Shown piece by piece: positions 17,934-27,063 of a stretch of DNA of 64,000 nucleotides. Position numbers and translations under genes: made by a program. The notes beneath the pieces were generated by a model. It did not search any database, was not told the DNA's origin, and worked only from the letters and a program-made list of their open reading frames with translations. Each line of letters begins with the position of its first letter. The first letter of the stretch is position 1. This DNA is from Odoribacter sp. (lineage in GTDB: Bacteria; Bacteroidota; Bacteroidia; Bacteroidales; Prolixibacteraceae): positions 1-64,000 of the forward strand of contig PNOH01000011.1 of NCBI GenBank assembly GCA_013824715.1, in the 5' to 3' direction.

Positions 17934-20627
17934 TTAAAATTGTTGCCCGATTACGAAATGGAACTGGCTTCCGGCAGCATCAGATTGCCCTGCAACCTTA
18001 TCAAAACCATATCCCCAGTCAATCCCCATCAAACCAAACATAGGCAGAAAGATCCTGACCCCTGCCCCAGCCGACCGGTGAAGCTTAAACGGGTTGTAAT
18101 CGTCGAAATTATTCCAGGCATTACCGGCTTCAAGGAATCCAAGTACATAAATGGTTGATGAAGGTTTCAGGATAACCGGATACCTGAGTTCCATCGAAAG
18201 TTTATTATAAATATTTGACCCGTAATAATTACTCAAACTGTAATCTTTATATCCGCGCAACGAAACAATATCGCTTCCATACAGATTATATCCTGACATT
18301 CCTGAACCCCCTACACGGAATCCTTCGAATGGTGATTTTCGGTTTTTATCAAAATATCCTAAAAATCCATATTCAAATTTGGTATGTAAAACCAGATTGG
18401 TGTTTTTTGATAAGGGTGTGTACCAATCTCCTTTGAACATCCATTTATGGTATTCAATCCATTTGTATCGTTCCTCATTTGTTAATTCCGGATTGCTGTA
18501 ATTCACGCCATTCCATAAAGAATATGGAGGAGTAAATTGGAGGGAAACTGTAAAACTTGATCCGCGACGGGAATATAATGGGTTATCTATTGAGTTTCGT
18601 CCAAAAGCGGTTTTAAAGCTGAAGTTATTGAACCCACCATTTCCATTACCGGTTCCATCGTTCAGAAAATAGTAATAACCGGCCATATTTTGCAGTTCAT
18701 AGTGCTGAAATGAGAGCTCATGGTATATGGTGAAATAATCATCGGGCCAGGTCAAACGGTATCCATAACCTATTGCTGCTGCTGTGGTGATCTGAATCTG
18801 GTCATCTGCTTCTGATTGGGTATCGTAAGTATAATTGGTGCCATAATCGTAACCGGTGTTATAACCATAACCGTAGCCATAGGGGGAATAGCCAGAGCCA
18901 TACGGAGAATAACCTCCGTAACTTCCACCGTATCCACCGTATCCGCCGCCACCATAACCACCGTAACCACCGTACGGATCGTTATAACCGCTTCCGTATG
19001 AGTTTGTATTGGCCGAATAATTGACTTTGGAGTGAGAGAATGAAAAAGTAAATGAGTTAGGTTTTTTCCCGCCAAACCAGGGCTCAGTAAATGTCAAACT
19101 GTACGATTTATAAAATTTACCGCTCGTTTGCGCCCTAAGGCTCAATGCTTGCCCATCACCCGTTGGCAAAGGCCTCCAGGCTTCTTTGTTAAAAATATTG
19201 CGTACCGAAAAATTGGAAAACTTTAAACCCAGTGTCCCAACAAACATGTTGGCTCCCCAACCTCCCGAAAGTTCAATCTGGTCGTTTGCCTTTTCGACAA
19301 GCTGATATTCAATATCCACAGTCCCATTTTCGGGATGAGGGCGTACATCCGGGTTTATTGCTTCGGGATCAAAATGCCCTAATTGTGACAACTCCCTTAC
19401 GGTACGTATGATGAGTGATTTGCTGAACAAATCGCCAGGCAAAGTCCGAAGTTCGCGACGGGCAACATGTTCGTTTGTTTTGGTATTTCCTGAGATTATA
19501 ATTTTATCGATGGTTGCCTGACGTCCTTCATAAATACGCATTTCGAGGTCTATCGAATCCGCATCAATGCGGGTTTCGATGGGCGACAGGTTAAAGAATA
19601 AATAACCATTATCGAGGTAGGTGTTACTTACTGCATCTTCATCATCTTTGGTACGCTTATCAAGGAGTTTCTGATCAAAAACATCGCCCTTTTTAATACC
19701 CAGAACTGCGTTCAGATAATCGCTGGGATAAACGGTGTTCCCAACCCATTTAATATCCCTGAAATAATATTTGTTTCCTTCTTCGACCCAGATATCAAGC
19801 CGAACGCGGTCGTCATCTTCCAGTTTCGAAATTGAATCTTTAACAATGGTAGCATCGCGGTAGCCTTTTTCATTGTATTTCTTGATCAGGTTAATCTTAT
19901 CGTCGGAATACTTTTCGGCAAGGAATTTTTTGGAGCTGAAAAAATTGATGATTTTCTTTGCTTTGGTTTTCTTCATCGAACGTTCAAGGGTAAACGGCTT
20001 AAGGTTTTCATTTCCATGGAATACGATTTCATCAATTTTAACCTTCGTTTTTTTATCCACATTAATGTCTAAAATAATACTGTTATTCTGACTTGTATCG
20101 TCGCGTTGAATGATATTCACTTCAGTATTTAAGAATCCTTTTTCAAGGAAAAGGTTCTTTATTGCTTTTTTTGCTGTATTTACCTGGTTATCGGTAACCT
20201 GACTTCCTTTCAGCAGCAACACTTTTTCGTTAATATTATCTTTTTCCGATTTGCTTACTCCGCTAAAATTCACTTCTGCTAACCGGGGGCGTTCCTGTAA
20301 ATTAATCCGAAGCCAGATATTATCGCCCACAATTTTATCCGCCGTAATTTTAACATCCGAAAACAAACCGTGATTCCAAAGTTTTTTAATTGAATTGGTA
20401 ATAGCATCTCCGGGCACTGTAATCCGGTCGCCGATGTTCAGGCCTGAAATCTGTAGCAACACTTGTGTATCCAGATACCTTATTCCCTGAACATCTAAAC
20501 CTGCAATTACATATTCTTTGGGGCTTGAATAATAGATTGAAAAATTTATCGAATCGCTTTCAGCTTCCTGTGAAAACACTTTTGCGCTGATTAACAGCAG
20601 AGTAACAAACAGTTTTATTTTTCGCAT
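17934..20627 (-). CDS. bamA: Outer-membrane protein assembly factor BamA with Gly/Tyr-rich loop
   Basis: 897 aa. After a signal peptide (ending KVFSQ) come about five POTRA domains (roughly 45-440) and a C-terminal 16-strand Omp85 barrel ending FHFVIGQQF, the aromatic insertion signal. It folds and inserts outer-membrane proteins. Residues 543-605 are an extraordinary low-complexity stretch of glycine, tyrosine and serine (YGGYGGYGGGGYGGYGG and similar), between two early barrel strands, so probably a surface loop. The gene is third in a leftward operon: DUF6089 gene, uppS, bamA, ompH, ompH, with 15 nt to uppS. Confidence 0.95.
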   Translation of the reverse strand: MRKIKLFVTLLLISAKVFSQEAESDSINFSIYYSSPKEYVIAGLDVQGIRYLDTQVLLQISGLNIGDRITVPGDAITNSIKKLWNHGLFSDVKITADKIVGDNIWLRINLQERPRLAEVNFSGVSKSEKDNINEKVLLLKGSQVTDNQVNTAKKAIKNLFLEKGFLNTEVNIIQRDDTSQNNSIILDINVDKKTKVKIDEIVFHGNENLKPFTLERSMKKTKAKKIINFFSSKKFLAEKYSDDKINLIKKYNEKGYRDATIVKDSISKLEDDDRVRLDIWVEEGNKYYFRDIKWVGNTVYPSDYLNAVLGIKKGDVFDQKLLDKRTKDDEDAVSNTYLDNGYLFFNLSPIETRIDADSIDLEMRIYEGRQATIDKIIISGNTKTNEHVARRELRTLPGDLFSKSLIIRTVRELSQLGHFDPEAINPDVRPHPENGTVDIEYQLVEKANDQIELSGGWGANMFVGTLGLKFSNFSVRNIFNKEAWRPLPTGDGQALSLRAQTSGKFYKSYSLTFTEPWFGGKKPNSFTFSFSHSKVNYSANTNSYGSGYNDPYGGYGGYGGGGYGGYGGSYGGYSPYGSGYSPYGYGYGYNTGYDYGTNYTYDTQSEADDQIQITTAAAIGYGYRLTWPDDYFTIYHELSFQHYELQNMAGYYYFLNDGTGNGNGGFNNFSFKTAFGRNSIDNPLYSRRGSSFTVSLQFTPPYSLWNGVNYSNPELTNEERYKWIEYHKWMFKGDWYTPLSKNTNLVLHTKFEYGFLGYFDKNRKSPFEGFRVGGSGMSGYNLYGSDIVSLRGYKDYSLSNYYGSNIYNKLSMELRYPVILKPSSTIYVLGFLEAGNAWNNFDDYNPFKLHRSAGAGVRIFLPMFGLMGIDWGYGFDKVAGQSDAAGSQFHFVIGQQF

Positions 20628-20642
20628 TCTGTCTTTATTGAA

Positions 20643-21392
20643 TTAGCTTACTAATTGTTGGCTCGTTTTACCAAACCTTCTTTCCCGGTTTTGATAGTCA
20701 TAAATGGCCTTAAATAAATCTTCTTTCCTAAAATCGGGCCACAATTTAGGTGTAAAATATAATTCGCTGTAGGCAATCTGCCACAATAAAAAATTGCTGA
20801 TCCGGCATTCTCCACTCGTTCGGATAAGTAATTCAGGATCGGGCATATTCGATGTATTCAGGTAACCGTCCATTAAGTCATAATTGATTGCTGAAGGTTC
20901 GAGTTGCCCTAGTTTAACTTGTTCAGCTATTCGTTTTACTGCTTCAACAATTTCCCATTTTGAGCTGTAACTCAAAGCCAGAACAAGAGTCAATCCGGTG
21001 CAATTATTAAGCTTCGCGATTGACCAGTCCAGCTTTTCCTGAACATTTTGTGGCAGGCTTTTTACATCTCCGATTACCCGAAGCCGGACATTACTTTTCA
21101 ACAATTCGTCGGTTTCGTCGGAGATTGACTGAACCAAAAGGCCCATCAAAGCATCCACTTCGAGCTTCGGCCGTGACCAGTTTTCGGTGGAGAACGCGTA
21201 AAGGGTTAAATATTCAACACCAATTTCGCCAGCTCCTTCAACCACCGAACGAACCGCTTCAACACCGTGTTCATGGCCAAAAGTCCGTTCATTCCCAAAC
21301 TGAGCTGCCCATCGCCCATTTCCATCCATGATGATGGCCACGTGTTTTGGTATTTTATCTTCTCTAAGTTTGTCTTTATATAACATTTTCAA
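20643..21392 (-). CDS. uppS: Undecaprenyl/isoprenyl diphosphate synthase
   Basis: 249 aa. Makes the C55 lipid carrier for peptidoglycan and polysaccharides by cis-prenyl transfer to farnesyl diphosphate. IMDGNGRWA near residue 21 carries the catalytic Asp (D23). LTLYAFSTENW and LIRTSGECRISNFLLWQIAY (substrate-binding region) and the ELYFTPKLWPDF end are diagnostic. Starts 3 nt after the upstream DUF6089 gene and ends 15 nt before bamA, so it is co-transcribed with envelope assembly genes, a common Bacteroidota arrangement. Confidence 0.95.
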   Translation of the reverse strand: MKMLYKDKLREDKIPKHVAIIMDGNGRWAAQFGNERTFGHEHGVEAVRSVVEGAGEIGVEYLTLYAFSTENWSRPKLEVDALMGLLVQSISDETDELLKSNVRLRVIGDVKSLPQNVQEKLDWSIAKLNNCTGLTLVLALSYSSKWEIVEAVKRIAEQVKLGQLEPSAINYDLMDGYLNTSNMPDPELLIRTSGECRISNFLLWQIAYSELYFTPKLWPDFRKEDLFKAIYDYQNRERRFGKTSQQLVS

Positions 21393-21395
21393 AAG

Positions 21396-22181
21396 TTATT
21401 CTTTTCTGTCCTTATTCCAGATTCCCCAGTCCAGTATATTCTTCCGGGGTGTTCGGAGAACCCAATCCCGGTTACCGTATATCAGCTTATATACCAGGTG
21501 AATGTCCACATAAGATGTCCAATCGTTGTTATGAAACTGATCGGCATATTTTACTTTTATTTTGACGCCTTTAGTATCTTCATACATATAACTTAACGGA
21601 TCGTCCAGATTATCAAGTTTATCGGACAATGTTTTACGCATGCCACCTTCCAGTGCGATTCCCCAGCGTTTGCTTAAGTTGAATTTAAATCCTAATCCGA
21701 AAGGAATAGTCGGGGTTATTTCCGGTCCGGAAAAGTCAGCCATCGAAAAGTAGCTTGGATCAACGAATTCAGCTAATTTTGTGGCATCCATTTCATAACT
21801 ATACGTTTGAATTCCAACACCCCCAAAAAGAAAAGTGGACCAGTGAGTTTCTTTGTCGCCAACAATGTATTTCATGTAATTGAATTCAAACAGAAAGGAA
21901 ATATCCAATACATTTTTATCAAAGTTCCAGGGTTTAGATTCGAATTCTCCTGTGGCACCAATAGTGCTGTTTATCACATTAAACCTCAACCCATACCTTG
22001 GGTTAAAATTGAACCGGACAAATCCTCCGTATGCCGGATTGACCGATTTGTTTAATTCAATTTTAGTCATATCGCCAAAGTAGGTACCTGCTCCTCCCAA
22101 AAGACCTATATCAACGCTTGGTTGTCCAAACGCATCAATAGCTAAAAAACCAACCAGAAAAAATACCAGTAATCGCTTCAT
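21396..22181 (-). CDS. DUF6089-type outer-membrane barrel protein
   Basis: 261 aa. A signal peptide (ending AIDAFGQ) is followed by glycine-rich beta strands: DIGLLGGAGTYFGDMTK, FVRFNFNPRYGLRFNV, FLFEFNYMKY, TLFPFGLGFKFNLSKRW-like segments. This is the layout of DUF6089 porin-like barrels that precede uppS-bamA in many Bacteroidota. Exact function is unknown; position suggests an envelope role. First gene of the operon. Confidence 0.8.
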   Translation of the reverse strand: MKRLLVFFLVGFLAIDAFGQPSVDIGLLGGAGTYFGDMTKIELNKSVNPAYGGFVRFNFNPRYGLRFNVINSTIGATGEFESKPWNFDKNVLDISFLFEFNYMKYIVGDKETHWSTFLFGGVGIQTYSYEMDATKLAEFVDPSYFSMADFSGPEITPTIPFGLGFKFNLSKRWGIALEGGMRKTLSDKLDNLDDPLSYMYEDTKGVKIKVKYADQFHNNDWTSYVDIHLVYKLIYGNRDWVLRTPRKNILDWGIWNKDRKE

Positions 22182-22268
22182 CGAAATGCATTTTTGAAAG
22201 GGTTTTTACCAGTTAAAACATTCAGGCACTACTATTTACACTCTGAACATAACACCTTTCAAGGGTTA

Positions 22269-22276
22269 CAAAAGTA
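22269..22276 (-). promoter_or_regulatory. Candidate -7 box for the DUF6089-uppS-bamA-ompH operon
   Basis: Minus strand TACTTTTG, a perfect TAnnTTTG, 88 nt before the first ATG. The -33 position has no clear TTTG, so the call is tentative. Confidence 0.35.
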
Positions 22277-22356
22277 ATACAATTCTGAGATATCCATGCC
22301 TGATGCATATTATAAAACCCAAATAGAGGTTAAAAATTGTTAAGCTGCCGAAGAAA

Positions 22357-23238
22357 TTAGTTTCGCTTATCGGCTCCCCACATGAGTTTATTTCGGAGGG
22401 TAGAAAAAAAACTGTGGTCTTTAAGCCTGATAGTCTTGACTTTAAAAGAAGCCTTCTTAATTTTCAAAAGTTCCGTAAATTGTATGACTTCAGATTTGGA
22501 ATCAATAGAAGTAAGAAAGTGAAGGCCACGTCCTTCAACCTGAAGAGTAATGGAATGGTGATCGGGAACCACAATTGGCCTTACCGTCAGATTGTGGGGA
22601 GCTATCGGACTGATAACGAAATTTTCAGAATCGGGAGTAAGAATTGGCCCTCCAACACTCAATGAATAAGCTGTTGAACCCGTGGGCGTTGCAATGATCA
22701 GCCCATCGGCCCAGTAGGTGTTCAGAAATTCACCATTCACATAAGTATGTATATTTATCATCGATGCCGAATCGAGTTTGGTCACCGTAATTTCATTAAG
22801 CGCATAAAAAAATTCGGACTCTCCATTTTTGACAATCTCCAGCTCCAATACGGTCCGTTCATCAATTATGATATTCCCTTCCAAAATACTATTTAAGGCA
22901 ATTTCAATTTCATCACGCGAGATATCAGATAAAAATCCAAGTCTTCCTGAATTGATACCGACCAGGGGAATGGACCTGTTTTTTGCAGCCATAAAAGATT
23001 TCAACAAGGTTCCGTCACCTCCCAGACTTAGAAGAAACGAAACATCTCCTGGTATATCATCGCCATTTTCAAATTGGCCTGATACTTCAGGCCAAATTCC
23101 AAAATCATGCTGAAGGTATTCGAGGAAAGGGCGATAAATAAAACATTCTATCGATTTTTCATTAAAAAGATCAAACAATCTTAATAATTCATCAATAAAA
23201 TCGGGTTTAACAGAGAGTCCGTAGAGTGCAATCTTCAT
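22357..23238 (-). CDS. nadK: NAD kinase
   Basis: 293 aa. Phosphorylates NAD to NADP. The GGDG motif is at residues 73-76 (SLGGDGTLLK), with NSGRLGFLSDI next. The second signature WADGLIIATPTGSTAYSLS near residue 175 completes the NAD-kinase fold. Follows the CBS-domain gene by 23 nt on the same strand, probably one transcript. Confidence 0.96.
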   Translation of the reverse strand: MKIALYGLSVKPDFIDELLRLFDLFNEKSIECFIYRPFLEYLQHDFGIWPEVSGQFENGDDIPGDVSFLLSLGGDGTLLKSFMAAKNRSIPLVGINSGRLGFLSDISRDEIEIALNSILEGNIIIDERTVLELEIVKNGESEFFYALNEITVTKLDSASMINIHTYVNGEFLNTYWADGLIIATPTGSTAYSLSVGGPILTPDSENFVISPIAPHNLTVRPIVVPDHHSITLQVEGRGLHFLTSIDSKSEVIQFTELLKIKKASFKVKTIRLKDHSFFSTLRNKLMWGADKRN

Positions 23239-23261
23239 TCGAAAAAAATTTGAAAAAGAAG

Positions 23262-23927
23262 TTATATATTCAAATACCTCATCAATTGGTCGTAGCGGTC
23301 GTCGTACAAATTCTGGATTCTCGATTCGTCCATATAGGCTGCTTTAATGTTATAATCGTACCGTACAAAGGTCTGAATAATGGCAGATAAATCAATCACA
23401 TTTACTTTTAAAGTTACCGTCATCAGGTTCGATTCGGGAACCTGTGTAATATAAAAGCTTAGTATCCTGGCATCGTTGCCCTCCACAATCTGGGCAATCT
23501 GAGAAAGCGAATAGTCAATCGCATTTAATTCCAATTCAATAACCCCGCCAGGTTCACCTACTGCAACCAAATCGGCAAATTTCTGCGCCAAATCAAAAAC
23601 AGTTATGATTCCGCAATATTCGTGATGAAGGTTGAGTACCGGAATAGCGCTTAGTTTTAATACCGATATAGCTGAAAAAACTTCGTAAATATGCTGATTC
23701 GTATAAACATGAGGTGAAAGCAAATAATCGGAATAATCGCCAACCGGATGTTCGATGATATTCAGGTCATAAATTATTTTGTCTGAGATCAACCCCACCA
23801 ATTGTTTCCCGTCTATCACCGGCAGATGCGATATCCTGAAAATTTCCATCCAGTTCAGGGCCTTCTGGCCAGTATCGGCCAGGTGCAATGCAGGGACAAC
23901 TTCTGAAAGAAGGTTTTGAGCTATCAT
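23262..23927 (-). CDS. CBS-domain protein
   Basis: 221 aa. Two CBS domains (about 10-60 and 70-125; [20 protein letters not shown] and [21 protein letters not shown]) and a C-terminal ACT-like part (about 135-215; [20 protein letters not shown]). CBS pairs usually bind adenosyl ligands and regulate partners. No catalytic domain is present. Coupling to nadK suggests an adenylate or nicotinamide-nucleotide sensing role, which is inference. Divergent from pdxJ with 67 bp between. Confidence 0.85.
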   Translation of the reverse strand: MIAQNLLSEVVPALHLADTGQKALNWMEIFRISHLPVIDGKQLVGLISDKIIYDLNIIEHPVGDYSDYLLSPHVYTNQHIYEVFSAISVLKLSAIPVLNLHHEYCGIITVFDLAQKFADLVAVGEPGGVIELELNAIDYSLSQIAQIVEGNDARILSFYITQVPESNLMTVTLKVNVIDLSAIIQTFVRYDYNIKAAYMDESRIQNLYDDRYDQLMRYLNI

Positions 23928-23994
23928 TTTTTTAAGTTTTCTGTATATCCTGAATCAAATCTTAATCGTAAATTGCGCCGGTAAAAATCATATC

Positions 23995-24708
23995 ATGACC
24001 AGACTTAGCGTAAATATAAACAAAATAGCAACATTACGAAATTCACGCGGCGGAAATACCCCAAATGTCCTGGAAGCTGCCATGAACTGTCAGAAATTTG
24101 GCGCTCAGGGGATTACAGTACACCCACGGCCCGATGAAAGACATATCAGGCGCCAGGATGTATTTGAAATCAGGCCGCATATTACCACAGAATACAATAT
24201 CGAAGGTTATCCCAGCGAAGATTTTATCCGAATGGTGATTGAAGTAAAAGCCCATCAGGTTACCCTGGTTCCTGATACCCACGACCAGCTAACTTCGGAT
24301 CATGGCTGGGATACCAGGGAAAACCTATCTTTCCTGAAAGAAGTGATTGCCCGTTTTAAAGCCGAAAGTATCCGGACTTCCATTTTTGTAGATCCTGATC
24401 TGGGAATGATTGAAGGTGCGAAGGAAACCGGAACCGACCGGATTGAATTATATACCGAACCTTATGCCAAAATGTATCCGGTTGATCCAATCCTTGCCGT
24501 GGCTCCGTTTAAAGAGGCTGCCAAACTGGCCCACAAACTTGGTCTGGGAATCAATGCCGGTCACGATTTAAGCCTGAAAAACCTTCGCTTTTTCCACGAT
24601 CATGTGCCATATCTCGACGAAGTTTCGATTGGCCATGCTTTGATTGCCGACGCGCTTTACATGGGCTTACGGAACACTATTCAGGATTACCTCTCGTGCC
24701 TTCAATAA
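23995..24708 (+). CDS. pdxJ: Pyridoxine 5'-phosphate synthase
   Basis: 237 aa. Condenses 1-deoxyxylulose-5-phosphate and 3-amino-2-oxopropyl phosphate to make vitamin B6. [19 protein letters not shown] at the start, [13 protein letters not shown] near residue 40, [14 protein letters not shown] and [14 protein letters not shown] near residue 190 are all family signatures. Normal length. Followed 8 nt later by a hydrolase on the same strand. Confidence 0.96.
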   Translation: MTRLSVNINKIATLRNSRGGNTPNVLEAAMNCQKFGAQGITVHPRPDERHIRRQDVFEIRPHITTEYNIEGYPSEDFIRMVIEVKAHQVTLVPDTHDQLTSDHGWDTRENLSFLKEVIARFKAESIRTSIFVDPDLGMIEGAKETGTDRIELYTEPYAKMYPVDPILAVAPFKEAAKLAHKLGLGINAGHDLSLKNLRFFHDHVPYLDEVSIGHALIADALYMGLRNTIQDYLSCLQ

Positions 24709-24716
24709 ACACAGCA

Positions 24717-25523
24717 ATGCAATTATTTTTCAGGATTGAAGGCGCCGGCAAACCAGTTGTGATTATCCATGGACTTTACGGATCGTCTGACAACTGGCTT
24801 ACTGTTGCAAAAAAACTTGCTTCACACTATTTGGTGTATTCGATCGATCAGCGGAACCATGGCCGTTCGCCCAATTCGGAAGTGCACAGTTTCGAAGCAA
24901 TGAAAAACGATCTGGCGGAGTTTTTTGATCGGCAGAAAATTGAAAAAGCCATTGTTTTGGGGCATAGCATGGGCGGAAAAACGGCCATGTGCTTTGCGGC
25001 TGATTACCCCGAAAGGATTGAAAAACTAATTGTGGTTGACATTGCCCCGAAAGACTATTTTTTACTGAACGACGAGAGCCAGTATTATCTGCACAACAAT
25101 ATTTTACGGGCCATGCTCGAAATTGATTTCAGTAGGATAGAATCGCGAAAGCAAGTCGAAAATTTCCTGCACGAACGCATTGACGGCGCTCAAATTGTCC
25201 ACTTTCTGCTGAAAAATATACATCGGAATAAAGCCAACCACCAATTTGAATGGCGGTTAAATGTTCCGGTCCTGTACGACAACCTGGACGAAATCATTAA
25301 AGGAGTCAACGCACATTATTTCGACGACCGGATCCCCATCTTCAATTATCCGGTTATGTTTGTCAAAGGGGCTAATTCAAATTACATCCTTCCTGAAGAT
25401 TATGCTTCCATCCGCCGTATTTATCCTGAAGCACAAATCATTGAAATCCCTAATGCCGGGCACTGGCTGCATGCAGAGCAGCCACGGTTGTTTATGGATG
25501 CGATTTGGAAATACATAAAATAG
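24717..25523 (+). CDS. Alpha/beta hydrolase (YbfF-like esterase)
   Basis: 268 aa from the ATG at 24717. The frame reaches back to a GTG inside pdxJ, but this ATG begins the conserved strand MQLFFRIEG. Nucleophile Ser is in GHSMGG (about residue 84), the oxyanion strand is IIHGLYGSSDNW, the catalytic Asp is in the GANSNYI region and the His is in PNAGHWLHAEQP. YbfF-like esterases cleave acyl esters/thioesters; the substrate is unknown. Ends before an inverted repeat shared with convergent malQ. Confidence 0.85.
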   Translation: MQLFFRIEGAGKPVVIIHGLYGSSDNWLTVAKKLASHYLVYSIDQRNHGRSPNSEVHSFEAMKNDLAEFFDRQKIEKAIVLGHSMGGKTAMCFAADYPERIEKLIVVDIAPKDYFLLNDESQYYLHNNILRAMLEIDFSRIESRKQVENFLHERIDGAQIVHFLLKNIHRNKANHQFEWRLNVPVLYDNLDEIIKGVNAHYFDDRIPIFNYPVMFVKGANSNYILPEDYASIRRIYPEAQIIEIPNAGHWLHAEQPRLFMDAIWKYIK

Positions 25524-25526
25524 TTC

Positions 25527-25586
25527 CAAGTTCCAAATTCCAAGTTCCAAGTTTACTTGAAATTTGGAATTTGAAACTTGGAACTT
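25527..25586. repeat. Inverted TTGGAACTTGGAA repeat between convergent genes
   Basis: Reiterated TTCCAAGTTCCAAATTCC followed by its near-complement GGAATTTGAAACTTGGAAC forms a hairpin of about 25 bp with several mismatches. The same vocabulary recurs at 51600-51618 and 58196-58245. It probably acts as a bidirectional transcription end for the hydrolase and malQ. Confidence 0.6.
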
Positions 25587-25587
25587 C

Positions 25588-27063
25588 CTACCGGTTATAC
25601 TTCTCCGTTATCTTCTTCAGAAACACTTTATGATTTAACCGGATTTGGGGCCAGGTGAAGCGCCAGTCCCAGTTTCCGGCAGCTACTCCGGGAGTGTTCA
25701 TGCGGGCATCAGTGTCCAGTCCAAGAACATCCTGCATTGGAATTATGGCTGTGTGCGCAGCCGATGCCCAGGCTTGTTCAATGAAATTACGCACAAACTG
25801 TTTTCCACTTCCGGGGATGTATTTATGCAATAATTTCCTTTCCTTTTTGTTGATCGAGTTAAACCATCCCAGCGAAGTATCGTTATCGTGTGTGCCGGTA
25901 TAGACCAGAAAATTCGAGGTATAGTTATGAGGTAAATTTTCATTGGTTGCATCATCACTAAAAGCGAACTGAAGGATTTTCATTCCGGGCAATCCAAAGT
26001 CATCGCGCAACTTTTCCACTTCAGGAGTAATAACGCCTAAATCCTCGGCAATTACTTCCAGATTTCCTATTTGCTCTTTCAACTTCCTGAACAATTCATA
26101 TCCTTTTGCCGGAAGCCATTCACCAACTATGGCCGTTTCCTCTTCAACCGGCACAGCCCAGAACGACTCCAGGCCGCGAAAATGATCAACCCGCACCTGA
26201 TCGAACATCCGGAGGTTAAAATGAACACGGGCCAGCCACCAGTCGAAATCGCGCTCGGCAACACGTTCCCAGTCGAAAACCGGATTTCCCCACAACTGAC
26301 CGGTCTCACTGAAATAATCGGGCGGAACCCCGCCAACCTGCGTTGGTTTTGAATCTTTGTCGAGCAGAAAAATATCCTGATTGGCCCAAACATCAACACT
26401 ATCCATCGAAACATACAGCGGAATATCGCCGATAATCCGGATGCCTTTCTGATTGGCATAGGTTTTTAATTTATACCACTGCCTGAAAAATATAAACTGA
26501 AGGAAACGGTGAAAGTCAATTTCAGCATGCAGTTCTTTAAATGCTTCCTGAATCGTGTGCCTATCGCGAATGACCAGTTTTTTCTCCCAGGTATTCCATA
26601 CCGTTTCACCATTTTTGGTTTTTAGTGAACGAAACAGTGCATAATCGTCGAGCCACCACGAGTTATGGCTCATAAATGTCACATATTCATCTTTGTAGCG
26701 ATCAAAATTCTTCTTAAAACCGGCAAAGGCTTCCCTGAATAATTCAGTTTTCCACTCTCCTACCCTTTCAAGTTCAACCTGTTTGGCTTTGAAATGCTGA
26801 TCAGTTAGCGAATCTTTGGCAATCAGCCGGTCGGTCACTAAAAGCTGAACATCTATAAACATCGGATTTCCGGCGAAAGCTGAATAACACTGATAGGGCG
26901 AATTACCGTAACCTACCGGGCCAAGCGGCAGAATCTGCCAGATTTTTTGTTTTGTCTGAGCCAGAAAATCAATAAACTGATAGGCATCTTTGCCCAAACT
27001 CCCAATACCTTCATCGCCCGGAAGCGAACTGATATGCAACAGGATTCCGCTACTTCTTTCCAT
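25588..27063 (-). CDS. malQ: 4-alpha-glucanotransferase (GH77)
   Basis: 491 aa, the short bacterial amylomaltase type. Moves maltodextrin units between alpha-1,4-glucans in glycogen/maltose metabolism. Signatures: GILLHISSLPGDEGIGSLG at the start, GNPMFIDVQLL near 75, IIGDIPLYVSMDSVDVWAN near 215, nucleophile region VRVDHFRGLESFWAVP near 290 and IAEDLGVITPEV near 340. Its start overlaps the end of the upstream oxidoreductase by 14 nt, so the two are translationally coupled. There is no N-terminal starch-binding extension as in large Bacteroidota MalQ. Confidence 0.96.
   Translation of the reverse strand: MERSSGILLHISSLPGDEGIGSLGKDAYQFIDFLAQTKQKIWQILPLGPVGYGNSPYQCYSAFAGNPMFIDVQLLVTDRLIAKDSLTDQHFKAKQVELERVGEWKTELFREAFAGFKKNFDRYKDEYVTFMSHNSWWLDDYALFRSLKTKNGETVWNTWEKKLVIRDRHTIQEAFKELHAEIDFHRFLQFIFFRQWYKLKTYANQKGIRIIGDIPLYVSMDSVDVWANQDIFLLDKDSKPTQVGGVPPDYFSETGQLWGNPVFDWERVAERDFDWWLARVHFNLRMFDQVRVDHFRGLESFWAVPVEEETAIVGEWLPAKGYELFRKLKEQIGNLEVIAEDLGVITPEVEKLRDDFGLPGMKILQFAFSDDATNENLPHNYTSNFLVYTGTHDNDTSLGWFNSINKKERKLLHKYIPGSGKQFVRNFIEQAWASAAHTAIIPMQDVLGLDTDARMNTPGVAAGNWDWRFTWPQIRLNHKVFLKKITEKYNR

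Noticed and set aside
18770-19075. Minus and + strand frames of about 60-100 codons in the bamA Gly/Tyr region
   Set aside because: Created by the low-complexity codon repeat; no independent support.
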